Counted from the first letter of the stretch, positions 48,600-58,907 are shown. The stretch: 64,000 nt of DNA from Carassius auratus (GCF_003368295.1 NC_039263.1:1065751-1129750); one strand, 5' to 3'. Notes: generated by a model from the letters alone, not told the origin. Translations and numbers: made by a program.

Positions 48600-49285
48600 T
48601 CTATGTAATAAAGTGCAGCGGCACTCTGGAAGCATTTTTTTTCATGGCGGCTCGCTATTTACATGACGGAATTTGTTGACGGAAAAGCTAAATGCTTCTC
48701 AATCAAAGAAACCGATCTGCTCGTGCTCAAAGTTAAAGCGCATGAGCAGATCATCTACGGGACAAGCAGGCATCCACCAAAGCTTCCCAAGGTGAAGAAG
48801 GCATGGGATGAAGTAGAATTTAATTCATCATAAGTAGTAAGGCTGATTTGCAAATAGGTAGCCTAATTCTAATACACGCAATGGCTATGCATCTTTACAT
48901 TTTTATATTTATGTAGCCTACACAATAATATTCTTTTACACTGTAATCCTTTTGTTTTTAATATTTGGCAAGTTGGTGTGATGTGCATCCCTGTGTGTAA
49001 TAAGCAAAGTCAACGCACACTGTGGACAGGCACATTTTCTACCAACGTGTTCTTTTAGTAACAAAATAAATATTGCGCCATTGACTTTAGACTTTAGACC
49101 AGGTTTGAGTTGGTTTATGGTGCAGTCTGTTTTCAGCTCCTTAAAATAGCAATGTGCATGAACACACCTCTTTTTTAGACCGGCACGCCCATGGGTGCAC
49201 AAATGGCCGCAAATGCATTTGCTAATTAAACGATGTGGCGCTGGAAAATAACAAACACACTTGCACACTGCGCCTTGTGTATGAT
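48600..49285 (+). mobile_element. Remnant of a Myb/SANT-bearing DNA transposon (PIF/Harbinger-like)
   Basis: Contains a short Myb/SANT-like ORF (48663-48833). Downstream sequence has the phrases TGCGCCATTGACTTTAGAC, CAGGTTTGAGTTGGTTTATG, CTTAAAATAGCAATGTGCAT and GGCACGCCCATGGGTGCAC, which I recognise from a common fish transposon that carries a Myb-like second protein. Superfamily assignment is from memory and the ends are not defined. Confidence 0.45.
48663..48833 (+). pseudogene. Truncated Myb/SANT-like DNA-binding ORF, 56 codons
   Basis: The ATG-initiated frame reads MTEFVDGKAKCFSIKETDLL, then a helix-like segment with VKAHEQIIYGTSRHPPK, then LPKVKKAWDEVEFNSS and a stop. The pattern F-x-x-K-E-x-D-L-L, I-I-Y-G, P-P-K and K-K-A-W-D-E-V is that of the Myb/SANT-like (NAIF1/MSANTD type) DNA-binding domain, which in fish is mostly found in transposon-encoded helper proteins. 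A normal domain runs about 80 residues and continues after the A-W-x-x-I helix; here the frame ends right after that tryptophan helix. It is therefore a broken transposon gene fossil, probably not host protein-coding. It is embedded in repeat sequence inside dach2 intron B, same strand as dach2. Confidence 0.55.
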
Positions 49286-49587
49286 AGGGTCCTGTGATTT
49301 GAAAAAATTTAAAAGTTTTTTTTTTTTAAATTGGTTTTAATGAGGGGGGAAACTACAATGCCATAATAATTAAAAACATGGAGAAATGGAGAAATATAAA
49401 AATATTATTTGTGTCTGCACCAACATATGTGTGTGTATTAGTGTAGTGCTGTGAACTAATTTTGTAGATTGGAGATTATTTGCAGAATCATGGTTTTTCA
49501 TCATTAATTTTGCTGTTAAACATGATGATTCTTAAAAAAAAAATAGGTTGAAATAATGCTGTTAGCACTCTAAATCGTGCATTTTAA

Positions 49588-50341
49588 AGTCCCACTTTAT
49601 TTAGTGTCCCTAATACCTGTGTACTTTCATAGTAACTAAATGTGTGCGTAGTATGTAACCACAGTGTAAGTACACATTGATACATAGTATCTACGACTAT
49701 AATATTTCTGTAACTACACACATGTAACAACCGCTCAGAATGGTTTGTGCAAGTACAAATGTGTAACAGGACATTGGTAACAATATTTTTTTTCACTTCA
49801 CTAAGTACTTGTGTAACAGGATGTATAAGAGTAATTGGAACAATTTGATCCAGGGGGTGGAGATGGGTAGGTTTAGAGATATGTAAAGTTGGAGGAGTTG
49901 GATCTCAAGTTGGATTTGGTGCACCACTGTAATAACAGAGTACTTACATGGTAACTTCTCAGGAACTGTCCACTTAATATAAAGTGTAACCAATCATAAT
50001 TTATATGTAAACCCTAACTTACTGACCGCTGTTGTGTAACATCAGAGTAATTACACGATAAAGTGAATATAAAGTGTAACACTTTCTTTACCAGAAAGTG
50101 CTGTTAGTCCTATTACACATTTGTACTTCCATTAGCAAAAAGTGTTGTTACCAGTGTCCTGTTATACATTTGTACTTATACACACCATTCAGTGGGTTGT
50201 TACATATGTGTAGTTACACAATCATTAGAGCTGTAGATACTATGTACCAATGTGTACTTACACCGTGGTTACATACTATGTACACATCCAGTGACTATGA
50301 TAGTATACAGGTATTAGGGACACTTAATATAAGTTGGGACT
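49588..50341. mobile_element. Long-TIR foldback element, ~215-bp arms
   Basis: The left arm begins AGTCCCACTTTATTTAGTGT then CCCTAATACCTGTGTAC. The reverse complement of the right arm begins AGTCCCAACTTATATTAAGT then GTCCCTAATACCTGTATAC. Pairing continues past GTATGTAACCACRGTGTAAG, ACATAGTATCTAC and AAATGTRTAACAGGACAYTG, to about 49800 and 50130. The centre holds GGGGGTGGAGATGGGTAGG. No transposase and no clear target-site duplication. Confidence 0.85.
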
Positions 50342-50453
50342 GCCTACTTCCAACAGCAACAGATGTATATATTTATTAAATCCAATTTGTCACAAGTTCA
50401 TTTGGCTGCTTGTTTTATGTGGCAAATGGATTCAGAAAAGAGCAAAAACTCTA

Positions 50454-50640
50454 CTAAAGACCTGATTTCTGGATCAATGCATCATCCAGACTTTCACTTG
50501 GCCACTCCAAAACCTTGTTTTTCTTGAGCCATTCAGAGGTGGACTTGCTGGTGTGTTTGGGATCATTGTCCTGCTTGAGGTCACAAACTGAAGACCGGAC
50601 ATTCTCCTTCAGGATTTTCTGATAGAGCACAGAATTCATG
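50454..50640 (-). pseudogene. Tc1/mariner transposase C-terminal fragment
   Basis: The minus-strand frame reads NSVLYQKILKENVRSSVCDL then KQDNDPKHTSK, STSEWLKKNKVLEWPSESL and DDALIQKSGL. DNDPKHTS contains the second catalytic Asp of the DD34E triad in Tc1 transposases. The usual W-P-S-Q-S-P-D-L-N-P-I-E segment carrying the third catalytic residue is altered to W-P-S-E-S-L-D-D-A, so the Glu is lost and the protein would be inactive. The first catalytic Asp region is not present. The N-terminal part of what is probably the same element lies at 51495-51743 on the same strand, with about 850 bp of unrelated sequence between. Confidence 0.85.
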
Positions 50641-51084
50641 GTTCCATCAATTATGGCTTGTAGAGCTGTGCGTCCACATCAAGCAATATTACTCTGTTCC
50701 AGAGCATTTGCATGACTGCCAGCCTTGAGTGGTAGTCTTACTAGCCAATAGAGTGAGCGGACCTCCGTTCTCCCCAATCAGCTCTGCTCTAGCCAACTGT
50801 GTAAATGCCCACCATTTAATAAAACAAAAACAAACGGAAAGCAGAAGAGAGAGTGGGATAATGGTGTCTACAGGGACAGATCAATAGTTAGGCAAATTAA
50901 AACTAAGGAAAATGTTATGTAACTTAAGCTTCGAAAAGACAGACAACAAACAAAAAAGATAATTTGCGAGAGCTGCGTCACAATGCATATCCCTTTTGCA
51001 TGTTCGCTATTCCTTATTCAGAAGACCGCACATACAGACTGTGTCTTTGAATGCTTCTCATACTCGCTCCACTCTTACCCACGT

Positions 51085-51135
51085 GGTGCGAATTCTGCGC
51101 TCTATCAGAAAATCCTGAAGGAGAATTTCGGTTCT
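51085..51135 (+). pseudogene. Second Tc1 transposase scrap, opposite orientation
   Basis: The plus strand reads NSALYQKILKENF within an otherwise unrelated frame. Its DNA (AATTCTGCGCTCTATCAGAA and onward to GAGAAT) matches the inverted sequence at 50600-50640 with one difference over about 34 bases. It is a separate copy or a local inverted duplication. Confidence 0.75.
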
Positions 51136-51399
51136 TCCCTGCACCGCAAATCTCCACGAGTGCATCTGGCAGTATGGATGAGGCTCGATGTACGCGCGCA
51201 ACCTGCGTTGACTCGCGCCTGGCTCTGCGTTTACAACTAATGTAAATTCAGTCTAACTGCTTGCTAATTTCACTTGGATGAAATTAAACTTTTTGCACAT
51301 TTTCCACTTGTACTTAAAAACCCAAATACAATGTAATGTAATACTTTAATAATTTACTAAAGAAATACAGTTCTTGTGAGACAATTCTTTGTGTTCTTT

Positions 51400-52080
51400 T
51401 TGGTCAGCGGTGGCTTTTGCCTCAGAACACTCCCATGGGTGCTGTTTTTGCCCAGTCTCTTTTTTATTGTTGAATCAAGAACACTGACCTTAATTTAGGC
51501 AAGTGAGGCCTGCAGTTCTTTAGATGTTGTTCTGGGTTCTTTTAAGACCTCCTGGATGAGTCGTCGTTGTGCTCTTGGAGTAATTTTGGTAGGCCAGCAA
51601 CTCCTGGCAAGGTTCACCACTGTTCCAAGTTTTCTCCATTTGTGGATAATGGCTCTGACCGTGGTTCGCTGGAGTCCCAAAGCCTTAGACATGGCTTTAT
51701 AACCCTTTCTAGACTGATACATGTTAACTTTTTTGTTTCTCATCTGTTCTTGACTTTATTTAGATCACGGCATGATGTGTTGCATTTCATGCATGTTTAA
51801 TTTTGTCAGACAGGTTCTATTTAAGTGATTTCTTGATTCAACAGGTCTGGCAATAGTCCGCCCTGGGTGTGGCTAGTGAAATTCAACTCAGCGTTCTAAA
51901 ATAACGTGGCTAATCACAGTTCTTTCATGATTTAACAGGAGGGGGCAATTAATTTTTCACGTAGGGCCAGGTAGGTTTGGACAACTTTTTTCCCTTAATA
52001 AATGAAACCATCATTTAAAAACTGCATTTTGTATTTACTTGCATTAGGAAGGGGGCAAAAACCTTTTCACGCCACTGTAT
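51400..52080 (-). mobile_element. Tc1-like element, 5' end and transposase N-terminus (decayed)
   Basis: The right edge CTTTTCACGCCACTGTA at 52063-52079 is the TA-ended terminus of a Tc1-like element. Inward lie family phrases AACTGCATTTTGTATTTAC, GTCTGGCAATAGTCCGCCC and ATTTCTTGATTCAACAGG. The frame 51743-51495 (minus) reads SRKGYKAMSKALGLQRTTV, AIIHKWRKLGTVVNL, RAQRRLIQEVLKEPRTTSKE then LQASL: the paired-like helix-turn-helix of Tc1 transposases (R-x-x-x-G-Y-K, T-T-V, W-K/R-K). The first catalytic domain is missing or frameshifted. Confidence 0.82.
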
Positions 52081-52115
52081 GTGCAAATAAAAATAACTGT
52101 AGCTGTAGTTTCTGT

Positions 52116-52165
52116 AGCTCAAATGGCAAAGCATGGTGCTAACAACACCCGAGGCTCCCAGGAGC
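52116..52165 (+). repeat. tRNA-like SINE head, truncated
   Basis: TCTGTAGCTCAAATGGCAAAG then CATGGTGCTAACAACACC corresponds to the A-box half of the SINE type seen inverted at 23781-23921. The B-box half has degenerated to CGAGGCTCCCAGG. Confidence 0.6.
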
Positions 52166-52973
52166 TCACATAGTGATCAGATACCTGGAATGAACTGTAA
52201 ATAACGGCAGAGAGCGTGTGACTGTGAGTGTGAGTCAGACGGAAGACTATATCCGGGGTGAGGTTGATCACAGAAAACACTGAGGTGTTAATGATTTAGA
52301 TACAAATGCTTGATAGGTGTATTAGTTGACACAAATTCCCAAGACTTAATGCTTATCAGTTTGAGTTTTATATCGCGAGCGGAGAACAGCGTTTCTTCGC
52401 ACGTGCCCACAGATGCGTGTCGCAATTACAGCAGACTTTTTAAAAAGGAATTCAGTTAACCAGCTCTGTCAGCGTGTGGTTAAGGAGCATCGCGGTGATG
52501 GACACATTCTCAAAGCATGACTGACGGCTGGACGGGATGCCGAAACACAGACACTCTCCATCTCTCGTGCTTGCTCACTCTTCCTCTATCTCTACTGGCT
52601 GGCATCAGTTTTAGGCTAATTACTTTAGCAGCCAACACTGGAGGAGATCTTGGATTGAACCCAAATGGGCCATCAGCACCAGAGCTGTGGATAGTTCAAC
52701 TCCACACTCACTGTGATATACTGCATGCTGTCTCTCACACACATAACACACGCTTGCAAAGTCTTTTACTGCAGTTAGCCTGTTACAGAGGTCACAGAAT
52801 TGACTTATGGGATACATGATGAAACTGAGATATGCCGCTTTAAAAGTGTGGAGATGTGCTCATTGTCATTATTACTAAGTCTGTTTAATGATGTAGAGGA
52901 ACACAGTGAGACAAACTCATGCATAAACGTGTATGCGGAAGTTTCCTCAGTTGAAGGCACATCTCCCATAGAT

Positions 52974-54520
52974 CAGAGGTGGGTAGAGTACCCAAAAACT
53001 TTACTCAAGTAAAAGTAAAAGTAATTCTAGAAATATTTACTCAAGTAAAAGTAAAAGTACTAGTCTTGAATAGTTACTTGAGTAAGAGTAAAAGAGTATC
53101 GGATAAAAAATCTACTCAAGTAGTTAGTTACTAGTTACTTTGGGTCATATATACGGAGCCTTTTTTTTATTTAGATATATAGATAAAATGTATGTAATGT
53201 ATGTGTGTGTGTATACATGTATATATTTCATCAGCCTTTACTCCAATTTATTATAAAACCCTGTCTGTTTACTTAAGTATCAGGTTTCATGCCATGACAT
53301 ATTTTTAATACGACTGACTTTATATTAAATGTGAATTTAACATTGAAAGTTAATGTGATATAAATATTGCTACTAATCTTTTATTGTTCAGAAAGAGAGC
53401 AAATAACATTTAAATTATTAAAGATGATTTTCACTGACAGTGTAGATTTCAATCACTCTCAGAAACTCCCATTAAAATCACTGAAACTGTTAACACTGTG
53501 AAATCAATATCTTAATTATAGATTCGTGCACACATCTGCACTTTGTTGTTTCTGACGAGAGAATTCGCCAGAAAGAGGTATTCAGTCAGTGAGCGAGTGA
53601 AGGAAGCACCGACATTTCAGCGATGACTCGTCGGAACACCTCTGATTGGGCATTGCATTCAAAAGAATCGTGTGTGATTGGTTATAATGCGCAGCGCTGT
53701 AAAAACGCGTCTGTCTCTGGCTCAGCGCCAGCAAGCGATCACAGATCTGAATTTAACAGCTGATGATATGACTTGCTGAACGTACTCGCACCGTTGTGAT
53801 TGTATTAAAATTAATAAAATTTTAATCGGCTATTTTTTGTCTTTTGGAAGCTGCATTCAACTTGACTCCCCTCTGTTATAAGCCACACACGTACAACAAA
53901 CTAATGTCACAGTGGTATCGTGTACTGTAATCGAATGTAGCCCAAGTTATTAGCCTACCTGTTAAACAGTAGACAGCACACGCGGTGCTCATCTAATAAG
54001 GATCTCCATCACAAGCAAACAATAGCCTTTGCAGATTTGCTTTCAATTCAGTGCAGTTCCATATCCACGTTTTCAACGCTGCAGATGATCTTAAACGTTA
54101 CGACTCTAAGTGAACCGCTTCAGACGCTCAGCGCGTGCAGCAGGGAACTGAACGACTCATTCAAACTGATTCATGAACCAATTCACTCGTTTGCCAATTG
54201 GTTTGATCAAGCCTTTGAACAGAATTGACTCAAAAGAATGAATCATAAGCGAATGGGCATCGCTCATTGCCCAGAGAAAAGTAGATGGTGCGTTTGGAAT
54301 AAACTTAAGCATTTCTAACATTTATTGCATTAAAATAAAGTAACGAGAGGAGCGTCGCCCACAGTAACGAAGTAAAAGTACAGATTTTTCCCAAAAAATT
54401 TACTCAAGTAAGAGTATAAAGTACCCATCTTTAAATATACTCCGAAAAGTATTAGTTACCCAGAAAAATTACTCAAGTAAATGTAACGAAGTAAATGTAA
54501 CTCGTTACTACCCACCTCTG
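52974..54520. mobile_element. Non-autonomous hAT transposon, 1547 bp, with perfect 8-bp TSD
   Basis: The terminal inverted repeat is CAGAGGTGGGTAG at the left and CTACCCACCTCTG at the right. CCATAGAT flanks both sides (52966-52973 and 54521-54528). Subterminal regions are built of iterated ACTCAAGTAAAAGTA-type words at both ends, typical binding-site arrays of this family. The interior has no transposase; the 63-codon frame at 54037-54228 has no known motif. The intact ends and duplication imply a fairly recent insertion. Confidence 0.93.
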
Positions 54521-54544
54521 CCATAGATTGAATTTTATTTGTAT

Positions 54545-54672
54545 TATTATTATTCTAAATAAAAAATGTTTTATATGTCTTTGTCGTCAATTTAACGTGT
54601 CCTTTCTGAATAAAAAGAATTGTAAAAAAATCTTACTGAAAACACCTTTTGAATGATAGTGTATATAAACTA
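54545..54672 (+). repeat. CACTACC..CAAAAGTTTG family, right-end fragment
   Basis: TCCTTTCTGAATAAAAAGAA, AAAAAATCTTACTGA and CTTTTGAATGATAGTGTATA form the right terminus of the family; the left part is missing. Confidence 0.65.
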
Positions 54673-55196
54673 TAGAAGATGTATTTGTTTATAATTAATC
54701 AAGTAATTGACAAGGAAATGCTAGCTATTAAACTTTAGCAATACAAACGAGTACTGCCCATTTTCCAAAAACGTTTAGAATGTAATTTCCGCCACAGAAT
54801 GTCTCTAAACACAACACATTTCAGATGTGATGAAAATGGCACTACATGGAAATGTTAATGATTTTGATTACAAACAAAATGACAAAACTCTCCAATGATA
54901 TGTGTATATCTGCTCTTGGTTGGAGTTTATTTAAAGAGAGTTTATTGAAGTCAAAGGGCTAAAAATGGCTATAAACACCCGTTGGCTATTTAGCACCTAC
55001 ACTACGGGACCTCAGAGCTCGGCTTGTATGTTCAGAAATTAATTATATTAGACAAGAGCAAATATAGGTCATGTGGAATTTGCAATGCAGACACTTTTCC
55101 TCTCTGTCTCTCTTCATATACATCTCTCTTAAAGAGAGATAGTTCACTCAAAAATACAAATTCTGTCACGACCTGCTCACCAAGATGACATTTCTA

Positions 55197-55578
55197 TGGA
55201 AGCCTGTTTCTGCCACTGAATAAAAAGTAAAACAAGGTAAATGTGACTTTTTATCTCACAGTTCTGACACAACTGCGAGTTATAAAGTCAAAATTGAGAA
55301 TTATAAAGTCAGAATTATGAGATATAAATTCGCAATTCTGATTTTATAACTTGCAATTTTGACTTAATAACTTCTCAACTTAAAAAGTTATCATCACAAA
55401 ATATTTATTGCGAGTTATGAAGTCAGAGTTGCGAGATATGAACTAGCAATTGCGAGAAAAAACTCAGATTTGCGAGATTATATCACACAATTCTGAGAAA
55501 AAAAGTCAGAATTGTGAGATAAAAAGTCGCAGTTACCTTGTTTTATTATTATTATTTAGTGACGGAAACAGGCTTCCA
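55197..55578. mobile_element. TA-flanked MITE with ~65-bp TIRs and internal AGTCAGAATTGTGAGAT iterations
   Basis: TGGAAGCCTGTTTCTGCCAC at the left is inverted at the right (GTGACGGAAACAGGCTTCCA), each flanked outside by TA. Similarity continues through AAAACAAGGTAA and GACTTTTTATCTCACA. The interior alternates AAGTCAGAATT and GCGAGATAT words in both orientations about every 20-25 bases. A decayed relative lies at about 8240-8480. No coding capacity; the ORF at 55450-55659 is a by-product of the iterations. Confidence 0.88.
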
Positions 55579-55689
55579 TACATTTCATACCAGACCATAA
55601 AACACGAAGAAAAAAAAAACATTGTTTTTTGTTCTAACATAAAAGTAGTAAAACTGTAGTAAAACAGTAAAACTGATTACAGTGATATC

Positions 55690-56270
55690 TATGCATCATT
55701 ATGCGCTGATAGGCCTCACAAATGGCTTCAGAATTCATTCTAAAGCAGTTTACATCCTATTACGACTTCATTACTGCTTATGGATTGAGTATTGATATCA
55801 AATGTCATTGTTCCCTCATCGTTTTGTGTTTCATCAGCCCATGTACACATGCTCTCCTCTCAGCCTCAGGTGTTTGGGCACAGCTATTACTTTATCAGGC
55901 TGTTTTTTCCTGCTCATTCAAACGGCTCCCTGATGAACGGCGCCCCCGCGTTCTACAGAGAGAGATTTTAATTCGTATTATTATTAAAAGAATCACTCAC
56001 TGCAATCTGTTGCAAAAACACCATCTGCTGGATCACTCGTAGGACCTCCGTTGCTTATTAGGCAGAATTAGACAATGATTTCCTCTCCTCTGCTTTGCAT
56101 TGCTTCTCCCTCCTCTCTCAACTAGTTCAACTTAAGTTGTTTTATGGCACTTCGCAACGAGCTTTTCTGCTGCATTTCATTCCAGTGCTTAATTCCCAGA
56201 TGTTGTGTGTTTTGGGATGAGCTCGGAGTGATTGGCAGAGGGGTTAACTCTTTAATGGCTTTGGAAGAGA
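55690..56270. promoter_or_regulatory. Candidate conserved non-coding element between two MITEs
   Basis: Contains CAAATGGCTTCAGAATTCA, TATTACGACTTCATTACTGC, GATATCAAATGTCATTG, TTTTAATTCGTATTATTA, TTGCTTATTAGGCAGAATTA and GTTAACTCTTTAATGGC. Balanced composition and no repeat words are in sharp contrast to MITEs on both sides (55197-55578 and 56342-56546). The 106-codon frame at 55722-56042 shows no domain. Proposed enhancer, 1.2 kb upstream of exon C; inference. Confidence 0.42.
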
Positions 56271-56341
56271 TGGTATTTTGTGCAGGAGTTCTTGTCTGTA
56301 GGTGTTGAGGCAGTACGACTGGCGGGAACAGGGGTTCGAAT

Positions 56342-56546
56342 TAGGGCTGCACATCAAATCGCATGCAATATTTAATGATCGCTGATCGAGGTTTTTGTGC
56401 AGCTTGTCATTTTTCAGCGGCTCTGTGTAGTAAATGCTGCTCCATGTGAAAGCACGCATGTGATGGAGATTTACCGCTGGTTTCAGAACTGACTTTACTG
56501 ACAAGATGCGCATTAAATATCACTTGCGACTTATCGTGCAGCCCTA
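56342..56546. mobile_element. Small hAT-type MITE, TAGGGCTGCAC ends
   Basis: TAGGGCTGCAC at the left is matched by GTGCAGCCCTA at the right; length 205 bp. Flanks GTTCGAAT and GGTTGAAT agree at 6 of 8 positions, compatible with a decayed 8-bp duplication. This terminus is that of a widespread vertebrate hAT family, also seen as a fragment at 28750-28845. Confidence 0.82.
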
Positions 56547-56936
56547 GGTTGAATCTGGTCTTCCCTTCGTTTTCTATCTTGCACCGATTGTAGTATCAAT
56601 TTAAAACACCCCTATGCTACACACTTTAACTGTTCTCTTAATCTATTTTATGATGTTTTTTTTTTTACAATATTTATTTAAAGAATATTTATAAGCACAT
56701 TGTGATAGTATATATTGTTCCAACTTGAATTTGTCCTAATTTAATTAAAAAAAAAATTATTACAGTAATGTTGTCAAAGTAAACAGGCTCAAAATAACAA
56801 CATTCAAAGACATTTAATGAGAAAATTTGTCATAAAATAATGTCTCAATACAATAAATATTAATAGTCTTTAAAAAAGGCTTTATTTTGCATACTGATTA
56901 TAAATTCTATTTGTAATATTTTCTATATTTATATAC

Positions 56937-57330
56937 GCATACACTACCATTCAAAAGTTTGAGGTTTTTAAAAAAATAAATTTTAAAATAAATAAATTGC
57001 TTCATTCAGAAAGGATGCATTAAATTGATTGAAAGTGACAGTAAAGACTTTTTACATTATTGCCAAAAGATTTTCATTTCAATTTGTTTCTTATTCAAAG
57101 AATTCTGAAAAATAGTATCCCTGTCTTTACCAAAATATTCTAAATTAATTTATACATAAAATTTATTTTTGAAGAATCCTGTGAGACTGAAGACTGGAGT
57201 AATGACTGCAGAAAATATATGAAAAAATGTTTGAATCAAATAATGTCTTTTTAAATTATAGCATTATATATTGTGATTCAAAACATTTTTAATAATATAT
57301 TTGCATAGTACAAATCAAAAGTTTAATTTT
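56937..57330 (-). repeat. CACTACC..CAAAAGTTTG family, minus-strand copy 130 bp before exon C
   Basis: Starts ACACTACCATTCAAAAGTTT and continues with GGATGCATTAAATTGATTG, AAAGTGACAGTAAAGACTTT, TTCTGAAAAATAGTATC and GACTGAAGACTGGAGTAATG. It has an intact left terminus and a decayed right end. Confidence 0.7.
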
Positions 57331-57457
57331 AAAAGAGCAAGAGAAGCCTCTGATTTGTATTCTCCAGTCTTGTCTCTGTGATTACATGTGGAGTACTGGC
57401 TCTGTTTAGGGATCCAGACTGATTCAGTCTCCCTCTGTATCTCTCTGCTGTCCCCAG

Positions 57458-57610
57458 GCGGCAGCGAGTCGTCCTGGGATAAAGAGAAACTCCAGTCCCC
57501 CCCCTCCTCCAGAGCCCAGCATGGTCTGGCTCACGCCAGCCTCTCCGCTCAGCATGGCCTGTCAGGGTCTCATCTCTCTTCCCTACAGCAGAGTCATCTC
57601 CTGGCTAACC
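57458..57610 (+). CDS. dach2: dach2 internal coding exon C (Gln/His/Ser-rich)
   Basis: This exon is 153 nt (51 codons), phase 1 to phase 1; donor is AACC/GTGAGT. It begins GGSESSWDKEKLQSP, almost identical to the GGSESSWDKDKMQSP block of human DACH2 as remembered, and continues as a low-complexity His/Ala/Ser/Gln segment ending QQSHLLANR. The middle part differs from mammals in the way low-complexity linkers usually do; the ends are conserved. No catalytic or binding motif is visible; it is linker. The terminal Arg codon is split (C at 57610, GG at 58908-58909), confirming the splice. Phase symmetry again allows in-frame skipping. Confidence 0.94.
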
Positions 57611-58907
57611 GTGAGTCATTCATTCATCACATCCACTCATTCACTCGATCACCAGCTCCAGGTGTATTGATTACACTCAGCTGTACACGTCGTGTTAGTC
57701 ATTTATTCTTGGGGTCAGTGCATACTCCCGTTCGGGCTGCCCATTTAGACTGTTCTTCAAGTCACAGTGTAGTGTATTCATGACTAGCAAGTGTTTTTCA
57801 TGTTTTTTTATTTTATTTTTTATTCCAAACACATTTTACTTTTGTAATGTGACATTTTTTGAGTGAAACTAAGAGGAAAACATTGATTTTATCCATTGGG
57901 ATTTGACTGGTTGGTAAAATATGAGCTATGATATTAAATATTGTATTCCCTCACCTACAAAATCGTAGGTACATAACTATAAAAGAGAAGTTATTTGAAA
58001 AAAATAAAATAAATAAAAAGTATTATTTTGACACAGAAACATTCTGTATTGTATAAAGTGCTATATAAATACATAAGTAAATAAATCATAATAATTCTGT
58101 ACTGGCTAATCAATCTTTAATAAATCAAAACATTAAGATTAAACATTAATGAGGGGGAATTTTGGAAATGTAAAAAAAAATAATGAATGTTTTCAAACAT
58201 GTTTCTTGAACACCCCCCCCCCCCCTCTATCATTGGTCAGACAACCATGATAGTCCCGCCCCCAACTTTATTCCAGTGGTCGAGCCAGTGTTGCTGTGTC
58301 AGGCTAATGTGATTGTTTTTATAGAATATTTTAACATCACCTTTAAAATAGAAAAAAAGAGTCTTTAACTGCAGCACAGGCCGGTCAATTTTCCATCTGT
58401 TTCAAGCCACAAATATTTCGATCAAAAGAGGAAAAACAAGGATAAGTGCACAAACTGAAAGTCACACAGTATTTCAATCACTAAAACAGCAGGACCTTCT
58501 AAAACAGTGATATTATTAGATTGACCTTGATGAAGCATGTTATATATACAGGCAAGCAGATGAGTCCAGAATATGAATCAAACTTTGTGCAATGCATTCA
58601 TGTTCATCGGCTTGTCTATTGTATGTTTTATTAATAATCTAAATGCTAAATTCAGTCCCATTAAACCATATTAAGCATGTTCTTTATACTGGTTTTCTAT
58701 GGGAAAATGCTTAAGTTAACATGCTGTTTTAGTTTTGCCCTCCAGGTGGGCGTCGCTCTAAGGATGTGACATCATGTGAAAACAATACATTTATTTAATG
58801 TTCCCTTTAAATTTAAAGTGATGTAAACAAAAGTGATTAGTGCATGGCGGTTTACCAACCAAGTTCCGCATAAACAGTCTCTCCGTGTCTCTGTTGTGGT
58901 CTTTCAG
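57611..58907 (+). other. dach2: dach2 intron C, 1.3 kb
   Basis: GTGAGT donor and GTCTTTCAG acceptor. It contains a 13-base C homopolymer at 58213-58225. The words CACATTTTACTT and TAATGTGACAT at about 57831-57853 also occur at 15804-15828, so part of this intron is a dispersed repeat. The stretch 58360-58820 looks like decayed transposon sequence but no ends could be fixed. Confidence 0.9.
58213..58225. repeat. C13 homopolymer in intron C
   Basis: Thirteen consecutive C bases. A comparable G12 run is at 10843-10854. Confidence 0.95.

Larger units (their letters stand above)
35982..57457 (+). other. dach2: dach2 intron B, 21.5 kb
   Basis: GT at 35982-35983 and AG at 57456-57457 (TGCTGTCCCCAG). 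Repeats lie at 36.8-37.3, 42.8-43.4, 48.5-50.4, 50.4-52.1, 53.0-54.7, 55.1-55.6, 56.3-56.5 and 56.9-57.3 kb. Non-repetitive, motif-rich stretches lie at 39.4-40.4, 43.5-44.4, 44.7-44.9, 46.7-47.1 and 55.7-56.3 kb. Nothing specific could be assigned in 37.3-39.3, 41.2-42.5, 45.0-46.6 (apart from a hairpin at 45525-45575) or 47.4-48.4 kb. No exon was recognised. Confidence 0.9.
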
